A DNA stretch of 64,000 nucleotides from JANYCO01 sp035535995 (GCA_035535995.1 DATLOZ010000005.1:186001-250000), one strand, 5' to 3'. Positions 52,475 to 61,548 are shown, counted from the stretch's first letter. Notes: generated by a model from the letters alone, not told the origin. Made by a program: numbers and translations.

Positions 52475-52795
52475 CTAATGCGACGAAACCAACTTCAACC
52501 CTAAAATAGATCCGATCAACAGCGCGATGAAGAATACTCTCCAGAAATCGGAAGGTTCTCTGAAAAATAAAATTCCAATGATCACAGTACCCACTGCGCC
52601 GATGCCAGTCCAGACCGCATAGCCAGTACCGAGAGGAATCGTTTGGGTAGCTTTGTTGAGCAGAAAAAAACTCATGAAAATAGAAATAAAAAATCCTGCA
52701 GACCATTTCCAGTTCGAAAAATTTTCAGAAAGTTTCAGGCAGGTAGTAAACGCTACTTCGAATAATCCTGCGAGAATAAGTATTGCCCAATTCAT
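52475..52795 (-). CDS. SMR-family transporter, SugE/Gdx type
   Basis: A 106-residue small multidrug resistance family protein with four helices. Glu13 in LAGLFEVAFTTCLK is the essential acidic residue of the family, and the LLNKATQTIPLGTGYAVWTG segment fits the SugE/Gdx subgroup. Such proteins export guanidinium or quaternary ammonium compounds as an antiparallel dimer. The start at 52795 is chosen because a longer frame adds 22 residues that are not part of the fold. Confidence 0.9.
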   Translation of the reverse strand: MNWAILILAGLFEVAFTTCLKLSENFSNWKWSAGFFISIFMSFFLLNKATQTIPLGTGYAVWTGIGAVGTVIIGILFFREPSDFWRVFFIALLIGSILGLKLVSSH

Positions 52796-52889
52796 ATCGT
52801 TAGTAAAAAAGAATATAAAGGTAAGTAAAAAACTGGTGCCACAAATTTTTTCAAAAGTCATTCAAATAATAAAATTATGAAAGAGCGCA

Positions 52890-52910
52890 TTGCTGGTATT
52901 CCGCCAGCAA
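52890..52910. repeat. short palindrome related to the one at 41532
   Basis: TTGCTGG (52890-52896) and CCAGCAA (52904-52910) pair around TATTCCG. It lies between the SugE-like gene and the GAF-PAS gene. Confidence 0.55.
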
Positions 52911-53031
52911 ACTTGAATTTTAATAAAGTTTAACTACGTATATTTAAACTTTTTTTAATAGATTTAATGTGCGACGGGAAGAAGCTGTTGAATAGAAACA
53001 ACAATTAACCAGATTAAAACTGAAACAGTTT

Positions 53032-54384
53032 ATGTTCTCTTATCAAATTCTTCACCAGAACAAGATCGCGCACTACGAAGCAGAAATTGCGAAGCTCCAC
53101 AAAGCAATTCATCATGCAGCAGAATATATCGCAGAAATAGGAAAAGGAAACCTCGATGCCGAATACAACAGCGATACGAAAGAAGATGTTCTTAAAACCG
53201 CGCTGCTGGCAATGCAGGTGCAATTGAAGAATTTGTCCGAAGCTGAAAAAAATCAAACATGGATCAACATAGGACTGGCCCGCTTCGCCGATTTATTGAG
53301 AACGCAATACCAATCGCTGGAAGAATTTTCTAATGCATTTATTTCCCAACTTATAAAATACCTGCATGCCAACCAGGGAGGAATTTTTATTCTACAAGGA
53401 GAAGATGATGGAAATCCGAGACTCGAATTATCGGCAAGTTATGCTTATGGACGAAAAAAGTTTTTGGAAAAATCTGTTCGTATTGATAAAGGGTTACTCG
53501 GGCAAGCTTTCCAGGAAAAAGGAACTATTTATCTTACAGAATTACCCGATCAGTATACTTATGTAACTTCCGGTCTGGGAGAAGCTACCCCGGATTCTAT
53601 TCTCATTGTACCATTGATACACAACAACGATGTGCTTGGCGTGATCGAGCTGGCATCATTTCTCAAATTTGAAAAACATCAAATAGAATTTGCAGAAAAA
53701 ATAGCCGAAAGTGTAGCCACCACCCTGGCTTCGATCAAGATCAATGAGCGCACCAGCCGATTGCTACAAGAGACGCGTGAGCAAGCGGAAAACCTTAAAT
53801 CGCAGGAGGAAGAAATGCGACAGAATCTTGAAGAGCTACAGACCACACAAGAGAAAACCGAAGGAATGGAAAGAGAACTGCGTATACATAAGCAAATGCT
53901 GGAACGAAAGCTCAAAGAGCATGAGGCCGAAAGTGCGCGTGTGCGAGAATACCTGGACAACTTTAAACAGATCCTGATTGAAGTGTTGGATGAGCTTCCG
54001 CAGAAAATATTTTTAAAAGACGAACAAGGAAAATTTATTCTTGTGAACACCGCTGTTGCCAATGCGCATGATCTTAGTATAGAAAAACTTCTAAATACTT
54101 CAGACTTTGATTATTTTTCTAAAAAAGAGGCGGAAGAATTCCGCAGGCAAGAACTCGATATTATCAATGGAGGCAAGCCTGTAGTATTTCATCATGAAGA
54201 AACCATTAGCGGTAAAAAGCGCATACTAAAAACCATGAAGCGCCCGATCTACCTCAAACACCTTGATCAATCCGGAGGATTGCTCGGTATACAGACCGAT
54301 GTAACAGAAGTGAAAAGATTGGAAGAGCAGTTGAAGGAGAAAGAGAAGGAACTAATAGAGTTGAAAAAGATCCTGAATATTTAA
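53032..54384 (+). CDS. GAF-PAS sensory protein without an output domain
   Basis: A 450-residue cytoplasmic protein. Residues 1-75 are helical, with GKGNLDAEYNSDTKEDVLKT resembling a HAMP-type segment. A GAF domain follows at about 80-245 (LNQGG-like HANQGGIFIL, LIVPLIHNNDVLGVIELAS). A long coiled coil covers about 250-320. A PAS domain lies at about 325-430 (LPQKIFLKDEQGKFILVN, GLLGIQTDVTEVK). A final short coiled coil ends the protein. There is no kinase, cyclase, DNA-binding or phosphatase domain. Similar proteins are common in Cytophagales and are thought to signal through partners. Confidence 0.85.
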   Translation: MFSYQILHQNKIAHYEAEIAKLHKAIHHAAEYIAEIGKGNLDAEYNSDTKEDVLKTALLAMQVQLKNLSEAEKNQTWINIGLARFADLLRTQYQSLEEFSNAFISQLIKYLHANQGGIFILQGEDDGNPRLELSASYAYGRKKFLEKSVRIDKGLLGQAFQEKGTIYLTELPDQYTYVTSGLGEATPDSILIVPLIHNNDVLGVIELASFLKFEKHQIEFAEKIAESVATTLASIKINERTSRLLQETREQAENLKSQEEEMRQNLEELQTTQEKTEGMERELRIHKQMLERKLKEHEAESARVREYLDNFKQILIEVLDELPQKIFLKDEQGKFILVNTAVANAHDLSIEKLLNTSDFDYFSKKEAEEFRRQELDIINGGKPVVFHHEETISGKKRILKTMKRPIYLKHLDQSGGLLGIQTDVTEVKRLEEQLKEKEKELIELKKILNI

Positions 54385-54489
54385 TTTTAAATTATGAATT
54401 TTAAATTTTAAATTAATTCAATCGATTTTGAATTTTGAACGAATGAAAATAATTAGTTTATATAATTCATAATTCATAATTCATAATTA
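54381..54489. repeat. family A hairpin, copy 15 (degenerate)
   Basis: The left arm is 54381-54415 (AATTATGAATTTTAAATT units) and the right arm is 54462-54489 (ATAATTCATAATTC). It is at the convergent junction of the GAF-PAS and GPx genes. Confidence 0.72.
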
Positions 54490-55071
54490 TTTCTGAATCG
54501 CCTCCAAGATCTTATTCCCTGTAGGACTTACAGTAGAGCCGTAGAAGTTTACCAATTCTCCTTTTTCATTGACAAGGTATTTGCAGAAGTTCCAGCCAGG
54601 TGCTTTGTCGTTCCAGCCATTTAGAGATTTGTCTGTAAGCCAGTGGTAGAGCGGATGCTGATGTTCACCTTTTACATCAATCTTATCAAACATCTGGAAG
54701 GTAACACCGTAATTTTTTTGACAGAACGCTCCAATCTCTTCGTTGCTTCCTGGTTCTTGTCCGCCAAATTGGTTGCAAGGGAAACCTAATACCGTCACTT
54801 TGTCACCATATTGAGTATGGAGTTTTTGAAGTTCTTCGTATTGAGGAGTAAATCCACATTTGGATGCAGTGTTTACGATCAGCACTTTTTTTCCTTTGTA
54901 GCGAGAGAAGTCGATCGTATCGCCGTCGAGTGATTTTATTTTAAAAGAATAAAAGGCCGATTCTTCAGGAGAAGAAAGGTTTTCCGGGCGTTCGTAGGTT
55001 TCCTCGGAGCTTACGCAGGAAAGTAAAGATAGAAATGCAGAAGCGAAGAAAAAGCGTTTTAGTGTTTTCAT
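54487..55071 (-). CDS. glutathione peroxidase-family lipoprotein
   Basis: A 194-residue Cys-type glutathione peroxidase. The catalytic Cys72 is in NTASKCGFTPQYEEL, Gln is in CNQFGGQEPGS and Trp in WNFCKYL. A lipoprotein signal (LLSC, Cys19) puts it on a membrane, which is unusual for the family but known in Bacteroidota. Bacterial members usually use thioredoxin as reductant. The start at 55071 gives the signal, while a longer frame reaching 55134 does not. Confidence 0.92.
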   Translation of the reverse strand: MKTLKRFFFASAFLSLLSCVSSEETYERPENLSSPEESAFYSFKIKSLDGDTIDFSRYKGKKVLIVNTASKCGFTPQYEELQKLHTQYGDKVTVLGFPCNQFGGQEPGSNEEIGAFCQKNYGVTFQMFDKIDVKGEHQHPLYHWLTDKSLNGWNDKAPGWNFCKYLVNEKGELVNFYGSTVSPTGNKILEAIQK

Positions 55072-55164
55072 AATGTAATCAATGATGAATGAATAAATCC
55101 ACGAAGACAAACAAAATGTCAGATTTGTGGGCAAAAATTAATTTGGTAACATTTTTGAATCCTC

Positions 55165-55194
55165 TTTGCCAAATATAGTTTTTTATTAGATTTG
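55165..55194 (+). promoter_or_regulatory. promoter of clpP
   Basis: TTTG (55165-55168) and TAGATTTG (55187-55194) fit the Bacteroidota -33/-7 consensus with an 18-bp spacer. The expected start is near 55200, and the ATG is at 55219. Confidence 0.7.
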
Positions 55195-55218
55195 TAAAGA
55201 TTAAAACACCCTTTTAAT

Positions 55219-55911
55219 ATGCTTAACAAAGAAGAATTCAGAAAATTTGCCATCAAAGGCCAGGGCCTGGGCAGTAATATTGTAGATCAGTATATCCACA
55301 AAATAGAAAGTATGAGTGTTCCTGCCATTCAGGACATGACTACCTACGTGATCGAAGAAAGACCAGGTAACTTCCGTGCCATCGATGTGTTTACCAGACT
55401 TATTTCTGACCGTATCATCTTCATGGGAATGCCTGTAGGAGATGAAGTGGCCAACATCATCATTGCCCAGTTGCTTTTTCTGGAATCTGTAGATGCGAAA
55501 AAAGACATCCTTATGTACATCAATAGCCCGGGTGGCAGCGTGTACGCAGGTCTTGGAATATATGATACCATGCAATATGTAAACCCTGATGTAGCAACGA
55601 TCTGTACAGGTCTGGCTGCTTCTATGGGCGCTGTATTGCTGGCAGGAGGTGCAAAAGACAAGCGTTCGGCTCTTCCTCACTCCCGTATCATGATCCACCA
55701 GCCGTTGGGTGGTGCGCAAGGACAAGCTTCCGATATCGAGATCACCGCTCGCGAGATCTTGAAGTTGAAAGTGGAGCTGTACGAAATCCTGGCAAAACAT
55801 TCCGGAAAGGACATCAAAACCATCGAAAACCACTCCGACCGTGATTACTGGATGAGAGCGGCAGAAGCTAAAGAATACGGCCTGATCGACGAAGTATTGA
55901 CTAAGAAATAA
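55219..55911 (+). CDS. clpP: ATP-dependent Clp protease proteolytic subunit
   Basis: A 230-residue serine protease subunit that forms the 14-mer with ClpX or ClpA-type ATPases. The catalytic Ser is in TGLAASMGAVLLAGG, the His in HSRIMIHQPLGG, and the Asp follows after the helix. YINSPGGSVYAGLGIYDTMQ is the substrate strand. Length is slightly above the common 195 to 210 because of a longer N-terminus. It precedes clpX on the same strand. Confidence 0.97.
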   Translation: MLNKEEFRKFAIKGQGLGSNIVDQYIHKIESMSVPAIQDMTTYVIEERPGNFRAIDVFTRLISDRIIFMGMPVGDEVANIIIAQLLFLESVDAKKDILMYINSPGGSVYAGLGIYDTMQYVNPDVATICTGLAASMGAVLLAGGAKDKRSALPHSRIMIHQPLGGAQGQASDIEITAREILKLKVELYEILAKHSGKDIKTIENHSDRDYWMRAAEAKEYGLIDEVLTKK

Positions 55912-55929
55912 GTATTCTTGATAGTTATC

Positions 55930-56007
55930 AACCTGATACTTATCACTTAATGTTGAATTATGAGTTATGAATTATGAATTCAACATACGGTGCTATGGTA
56001 TCAGGTT
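55930..56007 (+). terminator. clpP terminator with a family A arm in its loop
   Basis: AACCTGATAC (55930-55939) pairs with GTATCAGGTT (55998-56007), followed by more T. The left arm of the family A element lies in the loop. Confidence 0.7.
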
Positions 56008-56091
56008 TTTTTGTTACATTTACTATGCATGAATAATGTAAGAGTCAGAGATTCAGTTATTCATAACTTATAATTCATAACTCATAATTTA
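55949..56091. repeat. family A hairpin, copy 16 (clpP-clpX)
   Basis: The left arm 55949-55980 (GAATTAT GAGTTAT GAATTAT GAATT) and right arm 56057-56091 are separated by 75 bp. Confidence 0.83.
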
Positions 56092-56097
56092 TAAAAA

Positions 56098-57330
56098 ATG
56101 GCACAAATCACCTGTTCATTTTGTGGAAGACCGAAGAAAGAAGTGGAGTTGATGTTGTCTGGGATGAACAATACTCATATTTGTAATATTTGTATTTCAC
56201 AAGGACATCAGATTCTTTCTGAAGAAGGAAAACAGAAACAAAAAACTGCTACTCCAAAATTCAAGCTGATCAAACCAGTGGAGATGAAAAAATTCCTGGA
56301 TCAGTATGTAGTAGGCCAGGACGATGCGAAGAAAGTGATGTCGGTAGCGGTGTATAACCACTATAAACGATTGATGCAAATAAAAGGCAAAGACGAAGAG
56401 GTGCAGATTGAAAAATCAAACATCATCATGGTGGGTGAAACCGGTACAGGTAAAACCTACATCGCACGTACACTCGCCAAAATGCTGGATGTGCCTTTCT
56501 GTATTGCAGATGCCACGGTGCTTACCGAGGCAGGATATGTAGGCGAAGACGTGGAAAGTATCCTCTCCCGCTTGCTGCAAGCTGCTAATTTTGACGTAGA
56601 AGCTGCTCAGAGAGGAATTGTTTACATTGATGAAATTGACAAGATCTCACGTAAATCCGACAACCCTTCTATCACCCGCGATGTAAGCGGCGAAGGCGTA
56701 CAGCAGGCGCTTCTGAAACTTTTGGAAGGAACATCTGCCAACGTACCGCCACAAGGAGGACGTAAACATCCGGATCAGAAAATGATCACGGTAAATACAG
56801 AAAATATTCTTTTCATATGTGGTGGAGCCTTTGATGGAATTCAAAAAATGATCGCCACAAGATTGAATACCAGACCGCTTGGATTCAGCACCAAAGACCC
56901 TGCAGCAGAGATCGACAAAGATAATTTATTACAATATGTTTCCGCACAGGATTTAAAATCTTTCGGTCTGATCCCCGAATTGATCGGTCGTCTCCCTGTG
57001 ATCACTTACCTGGAGCCGCTTTCCAAAGACACGCTACGCATGATCCTCACCGAACCGAAAAATGCGTTGATGAAACAATACCGCAAGCTGTTTAGCATGG
57101 AAGACATTGAACTCGAAATTACCGACGAGGCATTGGATTTTATTGTAGAAAAAGCTGCAGACTTCAAGCTTGGTGCACGTGGCCTGCGCTCTATCTGCGA
57201 AGCCATCATGACAGACGCTATGTTTGAATTGCCTTCGGAAAAAGAAATGAAGAAATTTACGCTTACCCGCTTGTATGCGGAAGAGAAGATCAATAAGTCT
57301 AAGTTTAATAAGAAGCTGCGTGTAGCTTAA
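56098..57330 (+). CDS. clpX: ATP-dependent Clp protease ATP-binding subunit ClpX
   Basis: A 410-residue AAA+ unfoldase. The N-terminal zinc domain is CSFCGRPKKEVE and ICNICI. Walker A is GETGTGKTYIARTL, with Glu in place of the Pro of the usual GPTGSGKT. Walker B is IVYIDEIDKISR. The pore loop and sensor regions follow, and LGFSTKD holds the ClpP-contact loop with LGF in place of IGF. ClpX recognises tagged proteins and feeds ClpP. Confidence 0.97.
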   Translation: MAQITCSFCGRPKKEVELMLSGMNNTHICNICISQGHQILSEEGKQKQKTATPKFKLIKPVEMKKFLDQYVVGQDDAKKVMSVAVYNHYKRLMQIKGKDEEVQIEKSNIIMVGETGTGKTYIARTLAKMLDVPFCIADATVLTEAGYVGEDVESILSRLLQAANFDVEAAQRGIVYIDEIDKISRKSDNPSITRDVSGEGVQQALLKLLEGTSANVPPQGGRKHPDQKMITVNTENILFICGGAFDGIQKMIATRLNTRPLGFSTKDPAAEIDKDNLLQYVSAQDLKSFGLIPELIGRLPVITYLEPLSKDTLRMILTEPKNALMKQYRKLFSMEDIELEITDEALDFIVEKAADFKLGARGLRSICEAIMTDAMFELPSEKEMKKFTLTRLYAEEKINKSKFNKKLRVA

Positions 57331-57452
57331 TAATTTTAAATTATGAATTTTAAATTTTAAATTATTTGACTCCGGTAAAAAGTAAGAGCCTCTATGAATT
57401 ATCATAGAGGCTCTTACTTTTAATTTAAAATTAAAAACTCAAAATTTATAAT
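57331..57452. repeat. family A hairpin, copy 17, around a terminator
   Basis: The left arm 57331-57365 and right arm 57421-57452 flank the terminator at 57378-57421, which forms the inner stem. Confidence 0.75.
57378..57421. terminator. bidirectional terminator between clpX and a lipoprotein gene
   Basis: A perfect 20-bp stem (57378-57397 with 57402-57421) has a 4-bp loop, with A and T runs on both sides. Confidence 0.93.
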
Positions 57453-58471
57453 TAATTACACGTTCCCGACAACTTGATAGCAGGATTCAGCGAGCAATTT
57501 GGATCCAGTACATTGGAAGTACCTGTCCAGATACATGGGGTAGTAGTACCAGCAGCTGAAACAGCTTTGTATGTATGTGCTATGCCTGGCTCTAAGTATA
57601 AGTATAGGATGTTTTGTGCTGACGGCGATCCGGGACAAGAGTTTGCTACTGTAGAGCCTGTATAAACATTTTCGATCTTTCCTGCCGGTGTAGTACTGTT
57701 ATCTATATACACTGTGATAGGGAATTTTGTACCAGGGCCTGAATTGGTAATACCTGAGGCAGCATCTACATAGAATGCAAGCACCGCGCGTTGACAAGAC
57801 TCCAGTTCAACGGTTTTAAATTCACCATCTGTTACGGTTATTTCTCCCTGCCAGGAACAATTTCCGGCTGCTGTAGCCTGGTAGCGGTAAGTACCCGCTT
57901 TTACAAAGTAGTTAAGCTGATGATTTGCACCAGGAGAACTGGCACTTGTAGGAGCAATACTAGTATATCCTGTAAGCGAATCCACACCACCATTAAATTG
58001 AATTTTAATATTCAAATTTAGATAAGTAGGAGTCCAGAAAGCCACGGTAGCACCTACGGATTCAAGGTTTACAGAGATATGATAATCGGAGCAGGATTGC
58101 AGCTTTTGCATTTTGCTGGTGGTAAGTTCACTGCTGAGGTATTTTAGTTGCGTAGAATCGTATTTGGAAACCAGGATCCAGTGCTCTACATAAGGGTCTA
58201 CAGGGATTTGTACTTCTGAGGAAGAATCACTTTTATAAGAAGCTAATGCATATACGGGATTATTCTTGTCGGCCTGTGCTCTTAGAAAATTATCATAAGA
58301 ATCGAAAATATTGATTACTGCGCTATCGACACGTTGTTGAAGATTGTTTTTTACAGAAATGTAGAGATACGCTTTTTCGTGGATGCAATCGCCTTCCTTT
58401 GCTTTTTGTTTGCAAGTAACTACTGAGACCGTCAGCAATAAAAATACAGCAAGGGATTTGAGCTTGTTCAT
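57452..58471 (-). CDS. lipoprotein of unknown function
   Basis: A 339-residue lipoprotein. The signal ends SVVTCKQK, with Cys20. It contains two or three beta domains with paired Cys (CIHEK, QSCSDYH, NCSWQGE, ESCQRAV, NSCPGSP, PCIWTG, NCSL, SGTCN), suggesting disulfide-stabilised Ig-like folds on the cell surface. NCSWQGEITVTDGEFKTVELE and PCIWTGTSNVLDPNCSLNPA look like two related units. No family is recognised. Its gene converges on clpX. Confidence 0.72.
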   Translation of the reverse strand: MNKLKSLAVFLLLTVSVVTCKQKAKEGDCIHEKAYLYISVKNNLQQRVDSAVINIFDSYDNFLRAQADKNNPVYALASYKSDSSSEVQIPVDPYVEHWILVSKYDSTQLKYLSSELTTSKMQKLQSCSDYHISVNLESVGATVAFWTPTYLNLNIKIQFNGGVDSLTGYTSIAPTSASSPGANHQLNYFVKAGTYRYQATAAGNCSWQGEITVTDGEFKTVELESCQRAVLAFYVDAASGITNSGPGTKFPITVYIDNSTTPAGKIENVYTGSTVANSCPGSPSAQNILYLYLEPGIAHTYKAVSAAGTTTPCIWTGTSNVLDPNCSLNPAIKLSGTCN

Positions 58472-58780
58472 AAGGTAAATCTATAATTCTAATTCAATAG
58501 ATCACTAATATCATTTTCTCCTTTTCGCACTTCTATCGTATATAACTTGTAACCGCCTGAAGGTAACCGTGAAATAGTTGTAAATATTGAATTATGGGTT
58601 GTTTAATGTTAATTCAATATTCGTAATTATACTAGATTCCGCTGCTTTTGGTTACATTTTTATTTCGAAAGTAGAGACTCAGTTAACATGAATCTTTAAA
58701 AAGCTTTACCTAAAAATCAGATTGAATATGGAGTAATGAATAATATCTACTCCATACTCTATATTCATCACTCTCTGCTG
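58472..58780. other. intergenic region with a hexamer-type hairpin
   Basis: A degenerate family A-like stretch lies at about 58583-58630. At 58723-58767 there is an imperfect hairpin, TGAATATGGAGTA (58723-58735) against a right arm TACTCCATA...TATATTCA (58748-58767). No gene is supported. Confidence 0.55.
58723..58767. repeat. hairpin related to the one at 50776
   Basis: The arms share the TGGAGT/ACTCCA core with the 50776-50842 hairpin. It is less regular. It lies 14 bp past the stop of the DDAH-like gene and may help end its transcript. Confidence 0.55.
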
Positions 58781-59581
58781 TTATGCTGCGTTATTGATGA
58801 TCAAACTGCAGCACTTTACACTGCCGCCGCCCTTGATGTATTGCGACATGGGTGTTTCGAAAACAGTATATCCATGTGTGGCGAGATTGGATTTAAATTC
58901 ATTGGTGACTCCTTCGCAAACCACAATATTTTTACCGCTTACTACCATATTACAGGCAAGCACTTTATTGTCTTGCACGGAAGTATGGATCACATTTGTA
59001 AAATGATGATTGATCTTTTCAATACCCTTTGGAGTAAAGGATTTTGGATTGATAACTACCGTATTTTCGTTGAGTGGAGCAAAGCAAGTGTCGAGGTGAT
59101 AATAATAAGGATCTACCAATTCAAGATCGATCACCTCACCGTCGAGAATATCTTTCAGATGAGGTACTACTTCTTTCATAGTTCGTTTTCCCCAGCCTAC
59201 AAAATGAGCTTTGCCGGTGAAGAGAAGATCTCCTTCTCCTTCGAAATATATATTATCAGGCAGTGCATATACTTTGTAGCCCAGATGTCTGAAATATTTT
59301 TCTGCAAGGAATGCTTCTCCTCTTCGTTGTTCGTATTTGAAATTAGCTTTGATGAATTTTTTTCCGTTGACAAATCCGTAATTGGCGGTGTATACCATGT
59401 CTGGAAATTTAGGATCAGGTGCAATGCCTTGGAACTTGACACCTGCTCTGGATAAGGTGTCCAGGAGTTTTCGGTATTGGATCAATACTTCGGATTTATC
59501 TGCGTTGTTGCGCACATCCATCCATGGGTTGATCTCATATTCGATCCTGAAATAATCCGATGAACACACGAGTATTTCCAT
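58781..59581 (-). CDS. amidinotransferase/DDAH-like hydrolase
   Basis: A 266-residue protein of the guanidine-group-modifying superfamily (arginine deiminase, DDAH). The catalytic triad is the His162 in YYYHLDTCFA, Cys257 in GGGSVKCC, and an acidic residue upstream in EGEGDLL. DMVYTANYGFV carries the substrate-binding Asp and Asn. It most likely hydrolyses dimethylarginine or a related guanidine. The start at 59581 (MEILVCSSD) is taken over the frame reaching 59602. No arginine genes adjoin. Confidence 0.88.
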   Translation of the reverse strand: MEILVCSSDYFRIEYEINPWMDVRNNADKSEVLIQYRKLLDTLSRAGVKFQGIAPDPKFPDMVYTANYGFVNGKKFIKANFKYEQRRGEAFLAEKYFRHLGYKVYALPDNIYFEGEGDLLFTGKAHFVGWGKRTMKEVVPHLKDILDGEVIDLELVDPYYYHLDTCFAPLNENTVVINPKSFTPKGIEKINHHFTNVIHTSVQDNKVLACNMVVSGKNIVVCEGVTNEFKSNLATHGYTVFETPMSQYIKGGGSVKCCSLIINNAA

Positions 59582-59914
59582 AAATATTCCATCTGAAGCC
59601 ATACGTCTTTTACGAGGAAGTCGTTTTTGAGTTTAATTGTTAATTGATTTTTTCGTTGGGATTAATCCGCAACGATTTCTAAACAGATTAAAATTAATGA
59701 ATTAAGGAAATAAAAAGAGGTTTTTCTCTATGAAAATAACGACGAGAACTATGTGAAATTGCTTAGTGTATCTGTCATTCAGGAGGAAACTTCTGATTGA
59801 AAATTCACGATATTTCTTTCACAACTTTGTTTATAGAAACCCTCGATGTAAAAATATGCTTATATACGATAGTGTTAGGTCCGCACAAGTTTCCTACTGA
59901 ATGACAATTATTGA
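59582..59914. other. intergenic region with a family C element
   Basis: Apart from the repeat at 59773-59908, the sequence is AT-rich with no gene-like frame. It should hold the promoter of the DDAH-like gene, but no clear -7 box was seen. Confidence 0.5.
59773..59908. repeat. family C element, copy 3
   Basis: TGTCATTCAGGAGGAAAC at the left and GTTTCCTACTGAATGACAA at the right. AGGTCCGCACAAG matches the internal motif of the other copies. It ends 7 bp from the dnaB stop and can form a hairpin there. Confidence 0.83.
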
Positions 59915-61471
59915 TTAAAATGGTGCTTTATCATCACCGCCCGGTCCTTCGTTATCAAAATTATTAGGCAGGCTATTCAATTTGCTTTCGATCCTTGAAG
60001 GGGGATTATTGTTATCAAAAGAATTGTCGAATGAATCGTGCGAATTGAATTCGGCTCTGTCGAGATCGCAGAACTTGGTATACTTTCCGATAAATTTGAG
60101 GAATACGCTGTCGAGCCCGCCGTTACGGTGCTTGGCGATGATCACCTCTCCCACTCCTTTCAAAGAATTACCGGATTCATCCACATCAATTTTATAATAT
60201 TCCGGACGGTAAAGGAATACTACCATATCCGCATCCTGCTCGATTGCACCGGATTCACGTAAGTCGGAAAGTTGCGGACGTTTATCACCACCTCTTGTTT
60301 CCACACTACGGCTAAGCTGCGAAAGTGCGATCACTGGTACAGCAAGTTCTTTTGCAAGTTGTTTTAGAGCACGCGAGATCTGGGAAATTTCCTGCTCTCT
60401 GTTTCCGCTTGCCCCTTTAGAACCGCCTTCACCACTCATCAACTGAAGGTAGTCGATGATGATAAGTTCAATTCCATTTTTAGCTTTCAGACGACGGCAC
60501 TTTGTACGTAGCTCACGAATCGTAAGGGCTGGCGTATCGTCAATATATATTGGAGCGTTGGTGAGTGCGTTTATTTTATGGTGCAATTGTGCCCATTCAT
60601 ATTCTTCCAGGTTTCCTTTTTTGATCTTCTCGCTGTCGAGTTCTGCTTCAGCAGAGATCAACCTGTTTACAAGTTGGATTGACGACATTTCAAGAGAAAA
60701 GATCGCTACTGGCTTTTTAAATTCTACTGCAGCATTTCTCATCGCCGATACTACAAAGGCTGTTTTACCCATACCAGGTCTTGCCGCGATAATTACAAGA
60801 TCGTTTTTCTGCCATCCAGAAGTAAGACGATCCAGGTCTGTAAATCCACTCGGCACACCGGTCAGGTGACTGTCGTGATCTTTCTTTGCCTGGAGCTCTT
60901 TCAATGCCTCGCCCATCAAGCTACGCATGTCAGCATAGTTTTTACGGATGTTGGATTCAGATACCTGGTAGAGCGCTTGTTCGGTTTTATCAAGCAGTTC
61001 AAATACGTCGGTGGTATCTTCAAAAGCATCACGGTGCACTTCGGAAGCGATGCCGATAAGGTCTCTTTTAATAGCTTGTTCAGCTACGATCCTGGCGTGG
61101 TATTCGATGTTGGCGGCAGAGTTTACTTTGGTAGTAAGCTCTGTAACATAGTAGGCACCGCCAGCCATTTCAAGTTCTCCTTTTGTACGGAGATAGTTGG
61201 TAACGGTGAGAATATCGATTGGTTCGGAACGGTCGAAAAGATCTACTACCGCTTTAAATATTTTTTGGTGAGATTCTTTATAAAAACTTTCCGGTTTGAG
61301 AATTTCAATGACAGTAGTCAAGGCATCTCTTTCCAGCATTAGCGCTCCCAATACAGCTTCTTCCAGCTCCAATGCCTGTGGTGGCAGTTTGCCCAGGCTT
61401 TCGATCCCGTCGATCCGGGTAGGTTTTGGTTTTAATAAACTGTTTTTGGGGGTGAATTTCTTTTGTTCCAT
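59915..61471 (-). CDS. dnaB: replicative DNA helicase
   Basis: A 518-residue DnaB, the hexameric helicase at the replication fork. The N-terminal domain is at about 25-130 (LPPQALELEEAVLGALMLE), and the RecA-type domain starts near 200. Walker A is AARPGMGKTAFV, Walker B is ELIIIDYLQLMSG, and QLSRSVETRGGDKRPQLSDLR lies past the arginine finger. The Ser/Asn-rich tail (NSFDNSFDNNNPPS) is typical of Bacteroidota. Its -7 box lies 5 bp upstream of the ATG. Confidence 0.97.
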   Translation of the reverse strand: MEQKKFTPKNSLLKPKPTRIDGIESLGKLPPQALELEEAVLGALMLERDALTTVIEILKPESFYKESHQKIFKAVVDLFDRSEPIDILTVTNYLRTKGELEMAGGAYYVTELTTKVNSAANIEYHARIVAEQAIKRDLIGIASEVHRDAFEDTTDVFELLDKTEQALYQVSESNIRKNYADMRSLMGEALKELQAKKDHDSHLTGVPSGFTDLDRLTSGWQKNDLVIIAARPGMGKTAFVVSAMRNAAVEFKKPVAIFSLEMSSIQLVNRLISAEAELDSEKIKKGNLEEYEWAQLHHKINALTNAPIYIDDTPALTIRELRTKCRRLKAKNGIELIIIDYLQLMSGEGGSKGASGNREQEISQISRALKQLAKELAVPVIALSQLSRSVETRGGDKRPQLSDLRESGAIEQDADMVVFLYRPEYYKIDVDESGNSLKGVGEVIIAKHRNGGLDSVFLKFIGKYTKFCDLDRAEFNSHDSFDNSFDNNNPPSRIESKLNSLPNNFDNEGPGGDDKAPF

Positions 61472-61475
61472 TACA

Positions 61476-61483
61476 CAAATGTA
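61476..61483 (-). promoter_or_regulatory. -7 box directly before dnaB
   Basis: CAAATGTA on the plus strand reads TACATTTG on the minus strand, an exact TAnnTTTG. It ends 4 bp before the dnaB ATG, which would give a leaderless transcript. No -33 box was seen. Confidence 0.5.
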
Positions 61484-61548
61484 AATCAGAAGAAGTTTGT
61501 TTGGTGATAATTAGTTTTAATATTTTACCATGCTTATCAACATAAAAA

